Assembly (NCBI RefSeq): GCF_900774055.1
Contig: NZ_CAAGSW010000001.1
Span: 476,687-540,686 of the forward strand
Length of the DNA: 64,000 nucleotides
Direction of reading: 5' to 3'
From: Methanococcoides sp. AM1
Lineage (GTDB): Archaea; Halobacteriota; Methanosarcinia; Methanosarcinales; Methanosarcinaceae
Position 1 is the stretch's first letter. Every line of letters starts with the position of its first letter. The position numbers and the translations under genes were made by a program. Below the pieces are notes generated by a model. The model was not told the origin of the DNA and searched no databases. It saw only the letters and a program-made list of their open reading frames with translations. Shown here in pieces: positions 35,974-45,638 of this stretch.

Positions 35974-37011
35974 TTAAGCCTTGTAACCATATCCCGCGAA
36001 TCTCTGTTTATCATCCAGATTGCAAATGGTAAACCTGTCTGATTCATTGTAAGCCAGTAACTTTGATCCTAATAGTGTTACAATGCATTCGCCGTCGGTT
36101 GTTGTTCTCTCAACTTCCTCGTCATCCTTTTCTATCTTTTCGACTCTCATCGGGGATGACTGAAGTCCGACAAAGATATGTGGGACATCTCCGATCGTAA
36201 AGCCTTTTGAGAATGGTGAGAACTTACATTTGAGTGTCAGGTCTTCAGTAACATCTTCCTTTTCCGAGAGTATGAAACCTCTCTCTATATCCTTTGACTG
36301 TACGTTCTTGAGTGCAAGTCCGACCCGGGCACCTGCAGGAGCGCTCTTTGTATCTACATCATGCATCTGTATCGAGCGTACTTCTATCGTTTTGTCTGTT
36401 GGGAATGCCACCAGTTTGTCCTTTGCTTTCAGGGTGCCCTGCATCACAATTCCAAGCACCACACAACCGATACCTGTTACATTGAAGGACTGGTCGATAA
36501 CAACACGTGTTGGCAGGTCATTGAGTTCCTCCTGCTCCTTTGCAACTACATCCCCCATATCAAATATCATCTCTTTTAATTCTTCCATTCCTTCGAATGA
36601 AGTTGTGGAAATTGAGATGTATTCCCAGTTCTCAAGAGAGGTTCCTGCTGTGACCTTTTTAAGTTTTTCCTTCAGCTCATCTAAAGCAAAGGGGTAACTT
36701 GTATCTGCTTTTGTAAGGACGATGATGCCATGCTTGTATCCTAGGAGATCAAGTGCAATGATACATTCGCCTGTATGTGCATCAAGACCTTCAGGAGGTA
36801 CGCACAAAAGGACAATGTCCGAAAGATTAAAGGCGGTCACCATAGGTTTGATGGAAGTTGGATAACCGACCGCATCTATGGTCGTCAGGACCTTGTCGTT
36901 CTTGGAAAAATCGTACATCGTAATGTCCGCTGTGGTTCCTTTTTTCCCAAGTTTTGAAGCAAGGGTGGTTTTGCCGCTTTTTTCGCTTCCGATAATAGTT
37001 ATTTTTGTCAT
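35974..37011 (-). CDS. SelB/EF-Tu-like GTPase
   Basis: 345 aa. P-loop GSEKSGKTTLASK (about 8-20); the G3 region is altered (DAVGYPTS instead of DxPGH); G4 is LTKAD (about 119). Two beta-barrel domains follow as in elongation factors (GIGCVVLGIVMQGTLKAKDKL; GARVGLAL...ERGFIL). It lacks the switch I sequence of true EF-1A and the long C-terminus of SelB. Such shortened SelB-like proteins occur in methanogens without selenocysteine; their substrate is not known. Confidence 0.82.
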   Translation of the reverse strand: MTKITIIGSEKSGKTTLASKLGKKGTTADITMYDFSKNDKVLTTIDAVGYPTSIKPMVTAFNLSDIVLLCVPPEGLDAHTGECIIALDLLGYKHGIIVLTKADTSYPFALDELKEKLKKVTAGTSLENWEYISISTTSFEGMEELKEMIFDMGDVVAKEQEELNDLPTRVVIDQSFNVTGIGCVVLGIVMQGTLKAKDKLVAFPTDKTIEVRSIQMHDVDTKSAPAGARVGLALKNVQSKDIERGFILSEKEDVTEDLTLKCKFSPFSKGFTIGDVPHIFVGLQSSPMRVEKIEKDDEEVERTTTDGECIVTLLGSKLLAYNESDRFTICNLDDKQRFAGYGYKA

Positions 37012-37068
37012 ATATGATCACACTTTTAGTGTACAGAAATACCTTTTGTCATATATGCTTTTTTGACA

Positions 37069-38250
37069 TCACCAGAGTTCCCCTTTGAACATGGACAGGG
37101 TTTTATCATTAGTACTCTTGCTAAGCTTTTTCATCTTCACAAGGAATTCATCACCAATCTTTTCCGGTTCCTCGAACATTGTTTCTATTCCCTGTCGCCG
37201 GAGGTATTCCTTGAATTCTGAAAGAGTATCAAGACTTCTAACACGTATCTGCACTTCGTCAGACACTCTTTCACCTTTTTCTATCTCAGTAATGGAGTCT
37301 ATCATTGGATTAAGTATGCTCTCACCAAGCTGAAGGCAGCGCTTTTTGAGATCTTCTTCGTTTTCTCCCCATTCAAAGGCCTGGAAGCCTTCCCGCACCA
37401 CCCTTGAAAAAAGATAGTCACGACCCACATCATTATAAAATCTGAACGCATGTCGCAGATCTGCACAATTGCTCTGTGAACAGGTGTATTTTATGGGCGG
37501 GATATTCATAGCGGGGTCTTTGATAACAACGCCTTCATGTTCGATCTTCCCGAGTTCTTTGATAATGGTATGTATCTTCTCAGGAGCCTCTTTTTTTGTA
37601 AATTCCCCAAAAAGCCTGACCTGTGTGAAACCATATTCTTCTGCCATCTTCCTTCTTTCATTTACAGGGAGAGGCTCACCACTGCCCTTATGCCTTATAT
37701 CGAAGACATAGAAGTCAAGGGAATCGATATCGTATATGTTCTTGGGCACATAAGGGTTATCGGGTCCGACCATTTCCCCGTGAAGGACCAGGTCCGGGTG
37801 GTCATTAAAAAAATTAATATTCAGCAGGTACCTTGCTTTTTCTGTGGAATAGGGGCAGATATATCCGCCGCGTGTGATGGCGGTTATTTTCCCGTCAAGA
37901 GATATGGCCCGTACATTAAAGCCATTCATTTTCTCTTCCACGCAAACAGTAGCAATATCGGAAAAATGAGAATTGATAGCAGGTTCAAGCAGCATGGCCC
38001 GCTTTATCTTCGGAAAACCCTTGATCAGCTCAAAACAGCCATCCCTTTGCTAGACAACAGTTCCACTTTCGATCTGTGAAAAAGTGGTTTCAAAACGAAA
38101 AAGATGCTGGTATTCTCCCCAGTTCTGCAAAAGCTCACGCTTATCGAGCAGTCTCTGAAGCCTGGAAATGGGTATGCCAAGATACTCTGCCACACCCTCT
38201 ACGTCCAGTTCAATATCTTTACCAGCATCACTGGATTGCATAGTTTTCAC
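37069..38250 (-). CDS. ATP-dependent RNA ligase (archaeal Rnl3 type) with an in-frame UAG
   Basis: Read straight through the TAG at 38050-38052, the gene is 393 aa, close to the ~380-aa length of archaeal circularising RNA ligases. Both sides of the TAG match the family: [18 protein letters not shown] before it and GFPKIKRA after it. The adenylation lysine is in [10 protein letters not shown] (about Lys107), with GEMV (motif III), HEGVVIKDP (IV) and PIKYTC (V). Starting at the ATG 37995 would remove the N-terminal domain. The start is GTG 38250, overlapping the upstream stop as GTGA, or ATG 38241. Pyrrolysine insertion is the simplest explanation; a nonsense mutation is the alternative. Confidence 0.88.
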
Positions 38251-39032
38251 TTTGCAATAGAGTTCACAAGCGTCCTTCTTGTGATGAGCCCGACCATATA
38301 TCCTTCGAGGTTTATAACAGGCACACCACCAATGTTCTCCTCAAGCATCATCTCTTTTACTTCTGATACCGGAGTGTTGGTCTGTACGGTCTTTACTCCC
38401 CTCTTCATGATATCCTCTACAATGAGGTTCTTGATACGGGAATCCTGCTTGTTTCCTGAAACCACATCCCTGAAAGCACGCATTGACTTTGCAATATCCT
38501 TCTCTGTAACGATTCCCACAAGCTTATCGTCCTCAATAACAGGGAACCTTCCAACATCCTCATCAAGCATCTGATGCCTAACATGGCTTACCCTGTCTCC
38601 GGGATGAATAGTTATCGGGTTACTGTTCATAACCTCGGCAGCATACCCGTCGAATGTTACATTTTGAAGCAGTTCAGCAGGCGTGACCCACCCAAGAACG
38701 TTCTCACTGTCGCTTACTATGATAACGCCACTGTTTTTAGCCATCAATACGACCGCATCATTGAGGTCCATATCAGGCAGGACCTTCACATAGTTGTCTG
38801 ATACAGCAGTAGCAACATGAAGTGAAGAAGCTGGTTTTGCACCTTTCTTTCGTGTCCCCAGTTCTTCGGTAAGCCTTCGCATGGTGAGAACACCGACAAG
38901 ATCATTATCATGTGTCACTAACAGGCGACGTGTACTTTTCTTCTCCATCACATCAAGTGCATGTGAGATCGTGTCTGATTTGTCAATTGATGTTGGTTGT
39001 ACCATTATGTCTTTTACTTGCATGTCTGTCAC
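38247..39032 (-). CDS. CBS-domain protein (four CBS motifs), cluster member 1
   Basis: 261 aa, all CBS: motifs begin at [55 protein letters not shown] and [19 protein letters not shown]. Two Bateman modules would bind adenine nucleotides or SAM and make a disc-like dimer. There is no catalytic domain. Its stop overlaps the start of the RNA ligase gene, so the two are likely translationally coupled. Last of five consecutive CBS genes on this strand. Confidence 0.92.
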   Translation of the reverse strand: MTDMQVKDIMVQPTSIDKSDTISHALDVMEKKSTRRLLVTHDNDLVGVLTMRRLTEELGTRKKGAKPASSLHVATAVSDNYVKVLPDMDLNDAVVLMAKNSGVIIVSDSENVLGWVTPAELLQNVTFDGYAAEVMNSNPITIHPGDRVSHVRHQMLDEDVGRFPVIEDDKLVGIVTEKDIAKSMRAFRDVVSGNKQDSRIKNLIVEDIMKRGVKTVQTNTPVSEVKEMMLEENIGGVPVINLEGYMVGLITRRTLVNSIAK

Positions 39033-39079
39033 CTCTTTAACTCATGTTCTTAGTCTATACTTTCTTGCTACACCTTTTA

Positions 39080-39919
39080 TCAGGCTGCCTTCATCACATC
39101 TGTTCTGCTGACAATACCAACGATCTCATCGTTCTCAGCAATGGGTATGCCTGTGACGTTCTTATCGATCATGACCTTTGCAGCTTCCATGATCGGATCA
39201 GTAACATCCAGTATTTTTGCGATGCTGGCCATTATATCCTCCGCAACAAGAGGCACGGCTTTCACATATCTGTATACCTTTTCGCCACCTGATTTTGGCT
39301 TTCTTGCCATCTTGATGCTCTTGGATGGGAGCTCTCCCTCATTATTTGCCAGAACGTGAAGTGCAAGTTCCCGCGTGGTTATTATTCCCACAGCTTCACC
39401 GGAATCATCGGTAACAATAAGTTTGCTGACCTTGTTGCTTTCCATTTCATCGACCACATGATTGACAGTGTGATGCCTGTGTACAAATACAGGATCAAGT
39501 GTCATTATTTCACCAACTTTCTTCTCGCTGGGAAGTTCTGACATGCGGCGTACTACATCAACTCTTGTAACAATTCCAAGAAGTTTTCCGTTGTTGACCA
39601 CAGGGACATTATTGATATCATTATCGATCATCATTGCCGTAGCTTGGGAAACAGATGCTTCAGGGTAGATCGTGACAGGTTCTTCCGTCATTATCATTTT
39701 CACAGGTACCTTGTCGATAGGTCGTCTTCTCCACATTGGTTCTGCCTGTGCAAGGCGTCTTCCCAGATCGGACTTCGTTACTATACCCACCATCTCGTCA
39801 CTATCTACAATAACGATAGTGCTTATCTTGTGTCTGAGCATAAGGTTCCTTGCATGTGATACAGGCTCATCCGGTCCCATTACATGGACAGGTGATGTCA
39901 TAATGTCTGATACTTTCAT
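39080..39919 (-). CDS. CBS-domain protein (four CBS motifs), cluster member 2
   Basis: 279 aa with four CBS motifs (VSDIMTSPVHVMGPDEPVS; VKMIMTEEPVTIYPEASVS; VGEIMTLDPVFVHRHHTVN; AEDIMASIAKILDVTDPIM). A basic insert between motifs three and four (KSIKMARKPKSGGEK) distinguishes it from its neighbours. No other domain. Separated from its neighbours by about 40 bp each, consistent with one transcript. Confidence 0.92.
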   Translation of the reverse strand: MKVSDIMTSPVHVMGPDEPVSHARNLMLRHKISTIVIVDSDEMVGIVTKSDLGRRLAQAEPMWRRRPIDKVPVKMIMTEEPVTIYPEASVSQATAMMIDNDINNVPVVNNGKLLGIVTRVDVVRRMSELPSEKKVGEIMTLDPVFVHRHHTVNHVVDEMESNKVSKLIVTDDSGEAVGIITTRELALHVLANNEGELPSKSIKMARKPKSGGEKVYRYVKAVPLVAEDIMASIAKILDVTDPIMEAAKVMIDKNVTGIPIAENDEIVGIVSRTDVMKAA

Positions 39920-39958
39920 ATCTCATCCTCCTTGTTCTTTTGTTATCCTTGTGGATTC

Positions 39959-40915
39959 TCATTCGGCCATTGCTCTAAGTATATCCCTTTCTGTGATTAT
40001 ACCGCAGAGTTTTCCGTTGTCAATTACAGGTAGTGCCCCAACACCATTTTTGATCATAAGCTCACTTGCTTTCCCAAGATCAGCATCTGATGATACCCAG
40101 ACAACATCCTTTGATATCAGTGAGCTGATGGGAGTATCCATTGCTTCATGGATGTTACCGGTGGTGAGCTTTTCAAATGCTTCCCCGTTTCCCAGGAAGT
40201 GCATTATGGAAGATGCATTGACAACACCAATTAGAATATCTCCTTTGACCACAGGAAGCCTGCGGAAACGATTCATTACCATTATCTTTGCAGCATCACT
40301 TATGGTCATGTCTGCAGGGGCTTTCTCAACTCTTTTGCTCATGTATTCGCTGATGGGTTTGTTGGTAACTATTCCAGCTGTAAATATCAGGAAATCCTTC
40401 TCTGTGCAGATGGCATGTACATGATTGTCATTATCTACGATAGGAAGGCTTCCGATATTGTTTTTGAGCATAAGGTCAAAAGCTTCCTTGATGTTCCCAT
40501 CACTGCGTATCGTTGTTACATCATGCTGCATTATTGTGCTTACATTTGAATTGATGGCTGCAAGGAGATTGCCCTTATACTTTTTTTCAACAAGTTGGCT
40601 TTTATCTCCTCCTCCAAGGAAATCGATAACATCAAAAGAGGTAACGATGCCCTCGATCCGATTTGTACCAGCATCAGTAAGGGGGATATGCCTGAAGTTC
40701 TTTTTAGTCATTATTCTTATGGCATCGATGATCCTTGTTGTAGGTGGGGATGTGATAACTTCCCGGGTTGCCACTGACATAATATCTCCTTCATGCTCTG
40801 AGATCCTTGTATGAAAATCAAAAGCTCCACGATCCATTGTACCGGAAGTGGTGATCAACACATGATCCTTTTTTTGAACCCTGTTCTTTATAGGGCTATG
40901 TGCTTCAAGTTTCAT
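39959..40915 (-). CDS. CBS-domain protein (four CBS motifs, N-terminal extension), cluster member 3
   Basis: 318 aa. About 45 N-terminal residues (HSPIKNRVQKKDHVLITTSG) precede four CBS motifs (VATREVITSPPTTR; VSTIMQHDVTTIRSDGNIK; ISEYMSKRVEKAPADMTIS; ISSLISKDVVWVSSDADLG), each ending in the GIVT/GVVN/GIIT-type nucleotide-contact strand. Function unknown; probably an energy- or nucleotide-sensing regulator. Confidence 0.9.
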   Translation of the reverse strand: MKLEAHSPIKNRVQKKDHVLITTSGTMDRGAFDFHTRISEHEGDIMSVATREVITSPPTTRIIDAIRIMTKKNFRHIPLTDAGTNRIEGIVTSFDVIDFLGGGDKSQLVEKKYKGNLLAAINSNVSTIMQHDVTTIRSDGNIKEAFDLMLKNNIGSLPIVDNDNHVHAICTEKDFLIFTAGIVTNKPISEYMSKRVEKAPADMTISDAAKIMVMNRFRRLPVVKGDILIGVVNASSIMHFLGNGEAFEKLTTGNIHEAMDTPISSLISKDVVWVSSDADLGKASELMIKNGVGALPVIDNGKLCGIITERDILRAMAE

Positions 40916-41064
40916 TTAATCCTCCATATTTTTGTTCTTTTTATTGATGTTCGATTGGCGATACGGGTTTGGGAGTGATCTTTAGATTACCCGGAATTAT
41001 CTCTGGGATTTAGATACAGACCCGGAGTTAACTACTTTATAAATTTTAGATGGAATTTCCTCCA

Positions 41065-41862
41065 TTATTGAACAGGATCAGTTCCCATTACAAACGCTCG
41101 TAAGATATCAGTGCGATCCACGATACCTACGATCCGATCATTATCAAGAACCGTTATTCTGCCAACATCGTAATGGAGCATCTTCTCCAGACATTCCTTT
41201 ACTGATGTGTCAGCAGATACGGCATAAACAGGAGTGGACATTATCTTTTCAACTATTGTAGTGTCCTTTGGTTGAGTTCCATGTGTATCGTTCAGAGCTG
41301 TCCTGACAAATCCGGAACGTATTATGTCCATCCGTGTTACCATTCCAATGACCTCACTTTTGTCAGAGACCACAGGCAGACCGGAAAAGTTCGATTCGAG
41401 CAAAACAGGCCAGACCTTTGTGAGACTTTCCTTTGGTGTGCAGGTTATCACGTCTGTGGTCATGATGTCAGCCACAGCTGAATCCAGTTTCCTGTCATTT
41501 CCAATGTTTGCAAGTATGTCTGAATTGCTTAGGATTCCGGCTATAGTCCTGTCTTCAGTGGAAACGATGACAGGACATCGGTTTACTTCCGAATCGAGAA
41601 GATGTTTTGCAGCATCAACAATATCTGTTTCCGGAGTTATCAACGGACAATCGTGCATGTATCCTTCAACCGTTACATTGGATCTTGTGGATTTGATATT
41701 GAGAACGTCCTGATCCTTAAGGATACCAACTACTTTTTGTTCCTCATCTATTACAGGGAGCCCCCTGAGGTAGTGGTCTCTCATTAGCTGACGTGCATGG
41801 GTGATGTTATCATGCTCTTTTATGCACATGGCATCTTTTGACATAATTTCATTGATTTTCAT
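41065..41862 (-). CDS. CBS-domain protein (four CBS motifs), cluster member 4
   Basis: 265 aa. Four CBS motifs start at INEIMSKDAMCIKEHDNIT, VEGYMHDCPLITPETDIVD, VADIMTTDVITCTPKESLT and VEKIMSTPVYAVSADTSVK. No additional domain. Preceded by a 150-bp gap from the third member and followed, in transcription order, by that gene; an upstream promoter may lie near 41870-41897. Confidence 0.91.
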   Translation of the reverse strand: MKINEIMSKDAMCIKEHDNITHARQLMRDHYLRGLPVIDEEQKVVGILKDQDVLNIKSTRSNVTVEGYMHDCPLITPETDIVDAAKHLLDSEVNRCPVIVSTEDRTIAGILSNSDILANIGNDRKLDSAVADIMTTDVITCTPKESLTKVWPVLLESNFSGLPVVSDKSEVIGMVTRMDIIRSGFVRTALNDTHGTQPKDTTIVEKIMSTPVYAVSADTSVKECLEKMLHYDVGRITVLDNDRIVGIVDRTDILRAFVMGTDPVQ

Positions 41863-41897
41863 ACGAACCCCCGTTCATACGATCTTTCAAAGGTAGA

Positions 41898-42506
41898 TCA
41901 GTCGTAGTAACCTTCGTCTTCTTTACAGTCTTCACATAACATGAGACCGTTAACAGTGCTAAGGCTATCCACATACGAATCACATCTCTGGCAGATCCCC
42001 CTTCCAAATTCAGTTGTTGTGGAAATATCCTGCTCCCGGTTTATCTCTATCAGGTCTTCAAGAATAGTATTCAGACCCGGAGCCACTGTCAGGATATCCC
42101 GATCTGTGATAATACCAATGATCTTTTCATCATCGGTAATTGCAAGCCTGCGAATCCCGGATTTGACCATGATCTCAGATGCTTTGATAACATCTGTCGC
42201 CGGGTTTACTGTTATAATAGGGGATGACATTATCCCTTCAACAAGTATGGTGCTGGGTTTGACATCCTTTGCCATGACCTTGTGAACAATATCCCTTTCA
42301 GTTATAATACCTACAGGGTTGCCATCTTTCGAGACAATGAGGCTACCTACGTTCCTCTTCTTCATTGTCTGAGCGACTTTAAGAGCTGTACTGGCAATGT
42401 CAAGGACAAGAACTTCCGGTGTCATGATCTCACGCACGACAATGTCTTTGAGGAACCGATCTGCAGGTCCATCAGCCTCGACATCCCATTTGGTCCCAAT
42501 GACCAT
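41898..42506 (-). CDS. CBS pair fused to a zinc ribbon, cluster member 5
   Basis: 202 aa. Two CBS motifs (VREIMTPEVLVLDIASTAL; VEGIMSSPIITVNPATDVI) are followed by a C-terminal zinc ribbon, C-x2-C ... C-x2-C (CQRCDSYV, LCEDCKEDE). This architecture is common in methanogens. It is the first gene of the CBS run, with a TATA-like gcatatatagg upstream (about 42573-42583). Confidence 0.92.
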   Translation of the reverse strand: MVIGTKWDVEADGPADRFLKDIVVREIMTPEVLVLDIASTALKVAQTMKKRNVGSLIVSKDGNPVGIITERDIVHKVMAKDVKPSTILVEGIMSSPIITVNPATDVIKASEIMVKSGIRRLAITDDEKIIGIITDRDILTVAPGLNTILEDLIEINREQDISTTTEFGRGICQRCDSYVDSLSTVNGLMLCEDCKEDEGYYD

Positions 42507-42592
42507 AAGATATCACCCTCCTATGCTATTATTTGTGTTCCCACACTACACAAAGAATATTCTGACTTAATAGCATATATAGGTGATTGTGG

Positions 42593-43726
42593 TTACAATA
42601 TGTTGATCCTTGTTCGGTTTCCTGCACTTAGTTCTATTTCATCGTTGAACCCTGATTTTGAGTATGCATCAATGATCTTGATAGGGGTATCAATGTCCAG
42701 TTCGTCCACAAGAAGTGCATGATCTCCCCACAATGCTATGCGGATACGTCCTGTTTCATCTGAAACGTAAATATTTGAGACCATGTTAGTTGTTCCGTCA
42801 TCCCTGTCAAATTCCCTGAGCTCTCCAAGACCTGAAACTGAGCCCTCGATAGAATAGGATTCCCCGGGTATTATGTCAGCTATTGGGGTGAAGCTTTCTT
42901 TGTATTCGACACTGGCATCTGTTTTCCTGAGGACGCTATTATTTCCGATCTGGATCTCGACCTGCTGGCTGAAGTTGTTGGTCTTGGCATATCCGTTTAT
43001 GATCTCAACAGCATCATCCAGGTTCAGGGCACTGGCAGAATCGACCTTTTCATCCCATAGTGTCACACGTATCTTTCCGGTCTCGTCACCAATAAGTATG
43101 TTAGAAACACGTCCCTGACTGCCGTCTTTCTTCTGGAACGTCCTGACATCCGAAATGTCAAGCAACTTTCCGGAGACGTTGATGTCACCCATGCCATCTT
43201 TTATCTCAGATATCTTCTGTGAGTCCATCCTAACCTCAATGTTCTGGTCAGTCTTATTGATCACACCATACTTTCCGATGTTGATCTCAGTACCGGAATA
43301 TCCATCTTTTGCATAGCCACTGATCTCCATACATTCGCCTATCTCCACGCTTCCGTTCTTGATAAGCTCAGCACGTTCATCCCATAGTGTCAGCCTGATG
43401 GAACCGGTCTCATCAGCTACCATAATATTACCGACCCTTCCGGTGGTGCCGTCATTCCTGTTAAACTCACGTACATCAAATACTGAGACAATCTTTGCAA
43501 CGAAGTTTACATTACCGATCTCAGGGGTTATATCCTTTATTTTGATAACTTCTTTTGCGGTATCTGTGACACCAAGGTCATGGGCAACAAGCATTGCCGC
43601 TGTCTTAGTATCACAAAGGCCGCTCATCTGATCGACCTTTTCATCGACCTTCTTTCGAAAATCATCTTCGCTGATAATGCCTCCAAGCTTATTGTAGATC
43701 TCAGTTATATCGTCCATTGATGACAC
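42593..43726 (-). CDS. rpa: Replication protein A (RPA), three OB folds
   Basis: 377 aa single-stranded DNA-binding protein. A helical N-terminal segment (ITEIYNKLGGIISEDDFRKKV) is followed by three repeats of the OB-fold pattern VREFNRNDGTTGRVGNIMVADETG / VRTFQKKDGSQGRVSNILIGDETG / LREFDRDDGTTNMVSNIYVSDETG (each spanning about 24 residues), at roughly 90, 190 and 300. There is no C-terminal zinc finger, so it resembles the RPA1-type proteins of Methanosarcina. The likely start is residue 4 (ATG 43717). Confidence 0.9.
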   Translation of the reverse strand: MSSMDDITEIYNKLGGIISEDDFRKKVDEKVDQMSGLCDTKTAAMLVAHDLGVTDTAKEVIKIKDITPEIGNVNFVAKIVSVFDVREFNRNDGTTGRVGNIMVADETGSIRLTLWDERAELIKNGSVEIGECMEISGYAKDGYSGTEINIGKYGVINKTDQNIEVRMDSQKISEIKDGMGDINVSGKLLDISDVRTFQKKDGSQGRVSNILIGDETGKIRVTLWDEKVDSASALNLDDAVEIINGYAKTNNFSQQVEIQIGNNSVLRKTDASVEYKESFTPIADIIPGESYSIEGSVSGLGELREFDRDDGTTNMVSNIYVSDETGRIRIALWGDHALLVDELDIDTPIKIIDAYSKSGFNDEIELSAGNRTRINIL

Positions 43727-43981
43727 CTGTAAATAAGTTCTGGAACATGGGTTTCCAGAACTGTTTAGAATATATGTGATATGTAAAGCAATTTGTTCGT
43801 CCTCTATTTTGCAATAGCATGAACTCCGGTTAAGTTTGGTCCGATATGATATAATCCTAACGAAAGATACGTTGTAGTTATCTTACATTATCTTCTGGAA
43901 TCATGTTTATATCCGGCTTCCTGTGAACGGGATCATGGATAAAGTTATATTAACTATTAAATGCATCTGCAATTAGATAGC

Positions 43982-44611
43982 ATGATTCGAAAATGTAAAG
44001 AGCATGGATACTTCAGAGGCGAAGTTTGTCCGGATTGCGGCAAAAGTGGCAGGTATGTACTGGATGACGAACGTGAAGAACGCCTTGGTAGGTTCGTTTC
44101 AGGTGCCTTGAGACATTTCCCGGATGATGTAGGTCTTACAATGGATAAGCAGGGCTGGGTCGACATGGACCTGCTTTGTGATCTCATGGAGCGTCGCTAC
44201 AGGTGGGCAAGCAGGGAGCGCCTTATATCACTTGTAGAATCTGACGTTAAGAACAGGTATGAGATAACAGGTTCCGGAATAAGGGCAAGATATGGTCATT
44301 CTGTAGATGTGAAACTGGATTATCCTGAGAATGAATTGCCTTACCTGTATTACGGTGTCAGCCAGGAAGAAGTTGACATGCTTCTTGATGCCGGCATTGC
44401 ACCTCTCAGGCAGACATACGTGCATCTTAGCACAACTCCTGAAAAGGCTACGGAATCAGCATCAGTTCACACAGAGAATCCGGTTGTACTTGAGATCGAT
44501 GCGGATGAGGCACAAAATGACGGCATAGAGTTCATGGCTGTTAACGTTGACATCGTTCTGACCGAATCTGTACCGCCTGAATATCTGACCATTGTGGAAA
44601 TTGAAGAGTGA
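43982..44611 (+). CDS. kptA: RNA 2'-phosphotransferase (KptA/Tpt1) with N-terminal zinc knuckle
   Basis: Removes the 2'-phosphate left by some RNA ligation, using NAD+. About 209 aa. The N-terminus has an archaeal Cys-x..Cys-x2-Cys segment (CKEHGYFRGEVCPDCGKSG). The domain core LGRFVSGALRHFPDDVGLTMDKQGWVDMD matches the KptA first motif. The later H-G-T region typical of active KptA is weak here (ARYGHSVDVKL keeps Arg-Tyr-Gly-His-Ser). The ATG at 43982 is preferred over 43961, since a TATA element (ttatatta, near 43944) puts the start of transcription between them. Confidence 0.82.
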   Translation: MIRKCKEHGYFRGEVCPDCGKSGRYVLDDEREERLGRFVSGALRHFPDDVGLTMDKQGWVDMDLLCDLMERRYRWASRERLISLVESDVKNRYEITGSGIRARYGHSVDVKLDYPENELPYLYYGVSQEEVDMLLDAGIAPLRQTYVHLSTTPEKATESASVHTENPVVLEIDADEAQNDGIEFMAVNVDIVLTESVPPEYLTIVEIEE

Positions 44612-44621
44612 ACAAATTTGT

Positions 44622-45617
44622 TCATATCGCTGATATTTCCATCATATTATCCTTTTTTTGTATCTTGAACTTTACATCAAGGAACTGTTCTGTAACCCAT
44701 ATGTTCGTTGCTGTATGAGATGATATCTCTCTAACTGTGAATGAACCGCCTTTTGCGAGTCCCATATAGGGTATAAGCTGGTCCGCAAGATGTACATCTA
44801 CAGAAGAGCGGCTTGATATCTCATCCAGAAGTTCCGCGGCTGCCTGAGCACCGACCTTTTCAGCAGGAAATCCTCTTTTTCCCGGAACATATGCTCCTTT
44901 CATTCCACAGTATAATGTAATTCCACTTCCTGTGGATGGGTATTCGGCACATTCGGTGAGGATGTAGCATTCATATCCGGCTTTTCCAATAATATCTTTT
45001 GCAGAATCTGCCTGACGCTTTGCAACATGTTCAGGAAGGTTCGAGCAGTGAGATATTCCAAGTATATTCCCGGTTTCTTCTGTAAATTCATAGGGTTCCG
45101 GTTCTGATGGACTTATAGTTGCATGAACAACTCCGCCACCACGGGGATAGTATCCTCTTTTGCGAGTATCTATCTTACATTTGTACCCCATCTTCGAAAG
45201 TGCTTTTAGTGTTACCTTCTCAAGGTAATCAATGCTTGGAGCCCACGAAACGTCTGTCCCTCCGATAATGTTCAGTTCAATATCAGAATACATTGCAGCA
45301 GGCATGATGCATTGAAGCAGAAGGCCTATGCTGCCGGCGGTGCCAATATCAATATTATAGTAACCCCCCTTCACTTCCTGTGGAGAAAAAGTGACAGTAG
45401 TAGAACCAATTTTATTTCCTTCTACAGTAGCACTACAGATAATGGCAGCTGTTTCTATTGCCTTTACATGCTGGGCGGATAGACCTGGTTTTGGACGATT
45501 GCTGCGTATGTCAGTGATGCGCACTGCTTTCCCTGTTACCGCTGAAAGTGCCACTGAAGTCCTTAGTATCTGGCCGCCGCCTTCACCATAGGATCCGTCG
45601 ATATGGATCATTGCCAA
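44622..45617 (-). CDS. rtcA: RNA 3'-terminal phosphate cyclase
   Basis: Converts RNA 3'-phosphate to a 2',3'-cyclic phosphate with ATP, a step in RNA repair. 331 aa, full length. DGSYGEGGGQILRTSVALS at the N-terminus, SNRPKPGLSAQHVKA, RGYYPRGGG, and the adenylated histidine in DVHLADQLIPYMGLA (His about 293) are all present. It is convergent with kptA and within 8 kb of an RNA ligase. Confidence 0.95.
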   Translation of the reverse strand: MAMIHIDGSYGEGGGQILRTSVALSAVTGKAVRITDIRSNRPKPGLSAQHVKAIETAAIICSATVEGNKIGSTTVTFSPQEVKGGYYNIDIGTAGSIGLLLQCIMPAAMYSDIELNIIGGTDVSWAPSIDYLEKVTLKALSKMGYKCKIDTRKRGYYPRGGGVVHATISPSEPEPYEFTEETGNILGISHCSNLPEHVAKRQADSAKDIIGKAGYECYILTECAEYPSTGSGITLYCGMKGAYVPGKRGFPAEKVGAQAAAELLDEISSRSSVDVHLADQLIPYMGLAKGGSFTVREISSHTATNIWVTEQFLDVKFKIQKKDNMMEISAI

Positions 45618-45638
45618 TTCCTCATTTAATTTTTCTCA

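Noticed and set aside
37069..37995. A 308-aa RNA ligase starting at ATG 37995
   Set aside because: This would drop the family N-terminal domain, which is encoded in frame directly upstream across the TAG, and there is no ribosome-binding site before that ATG.
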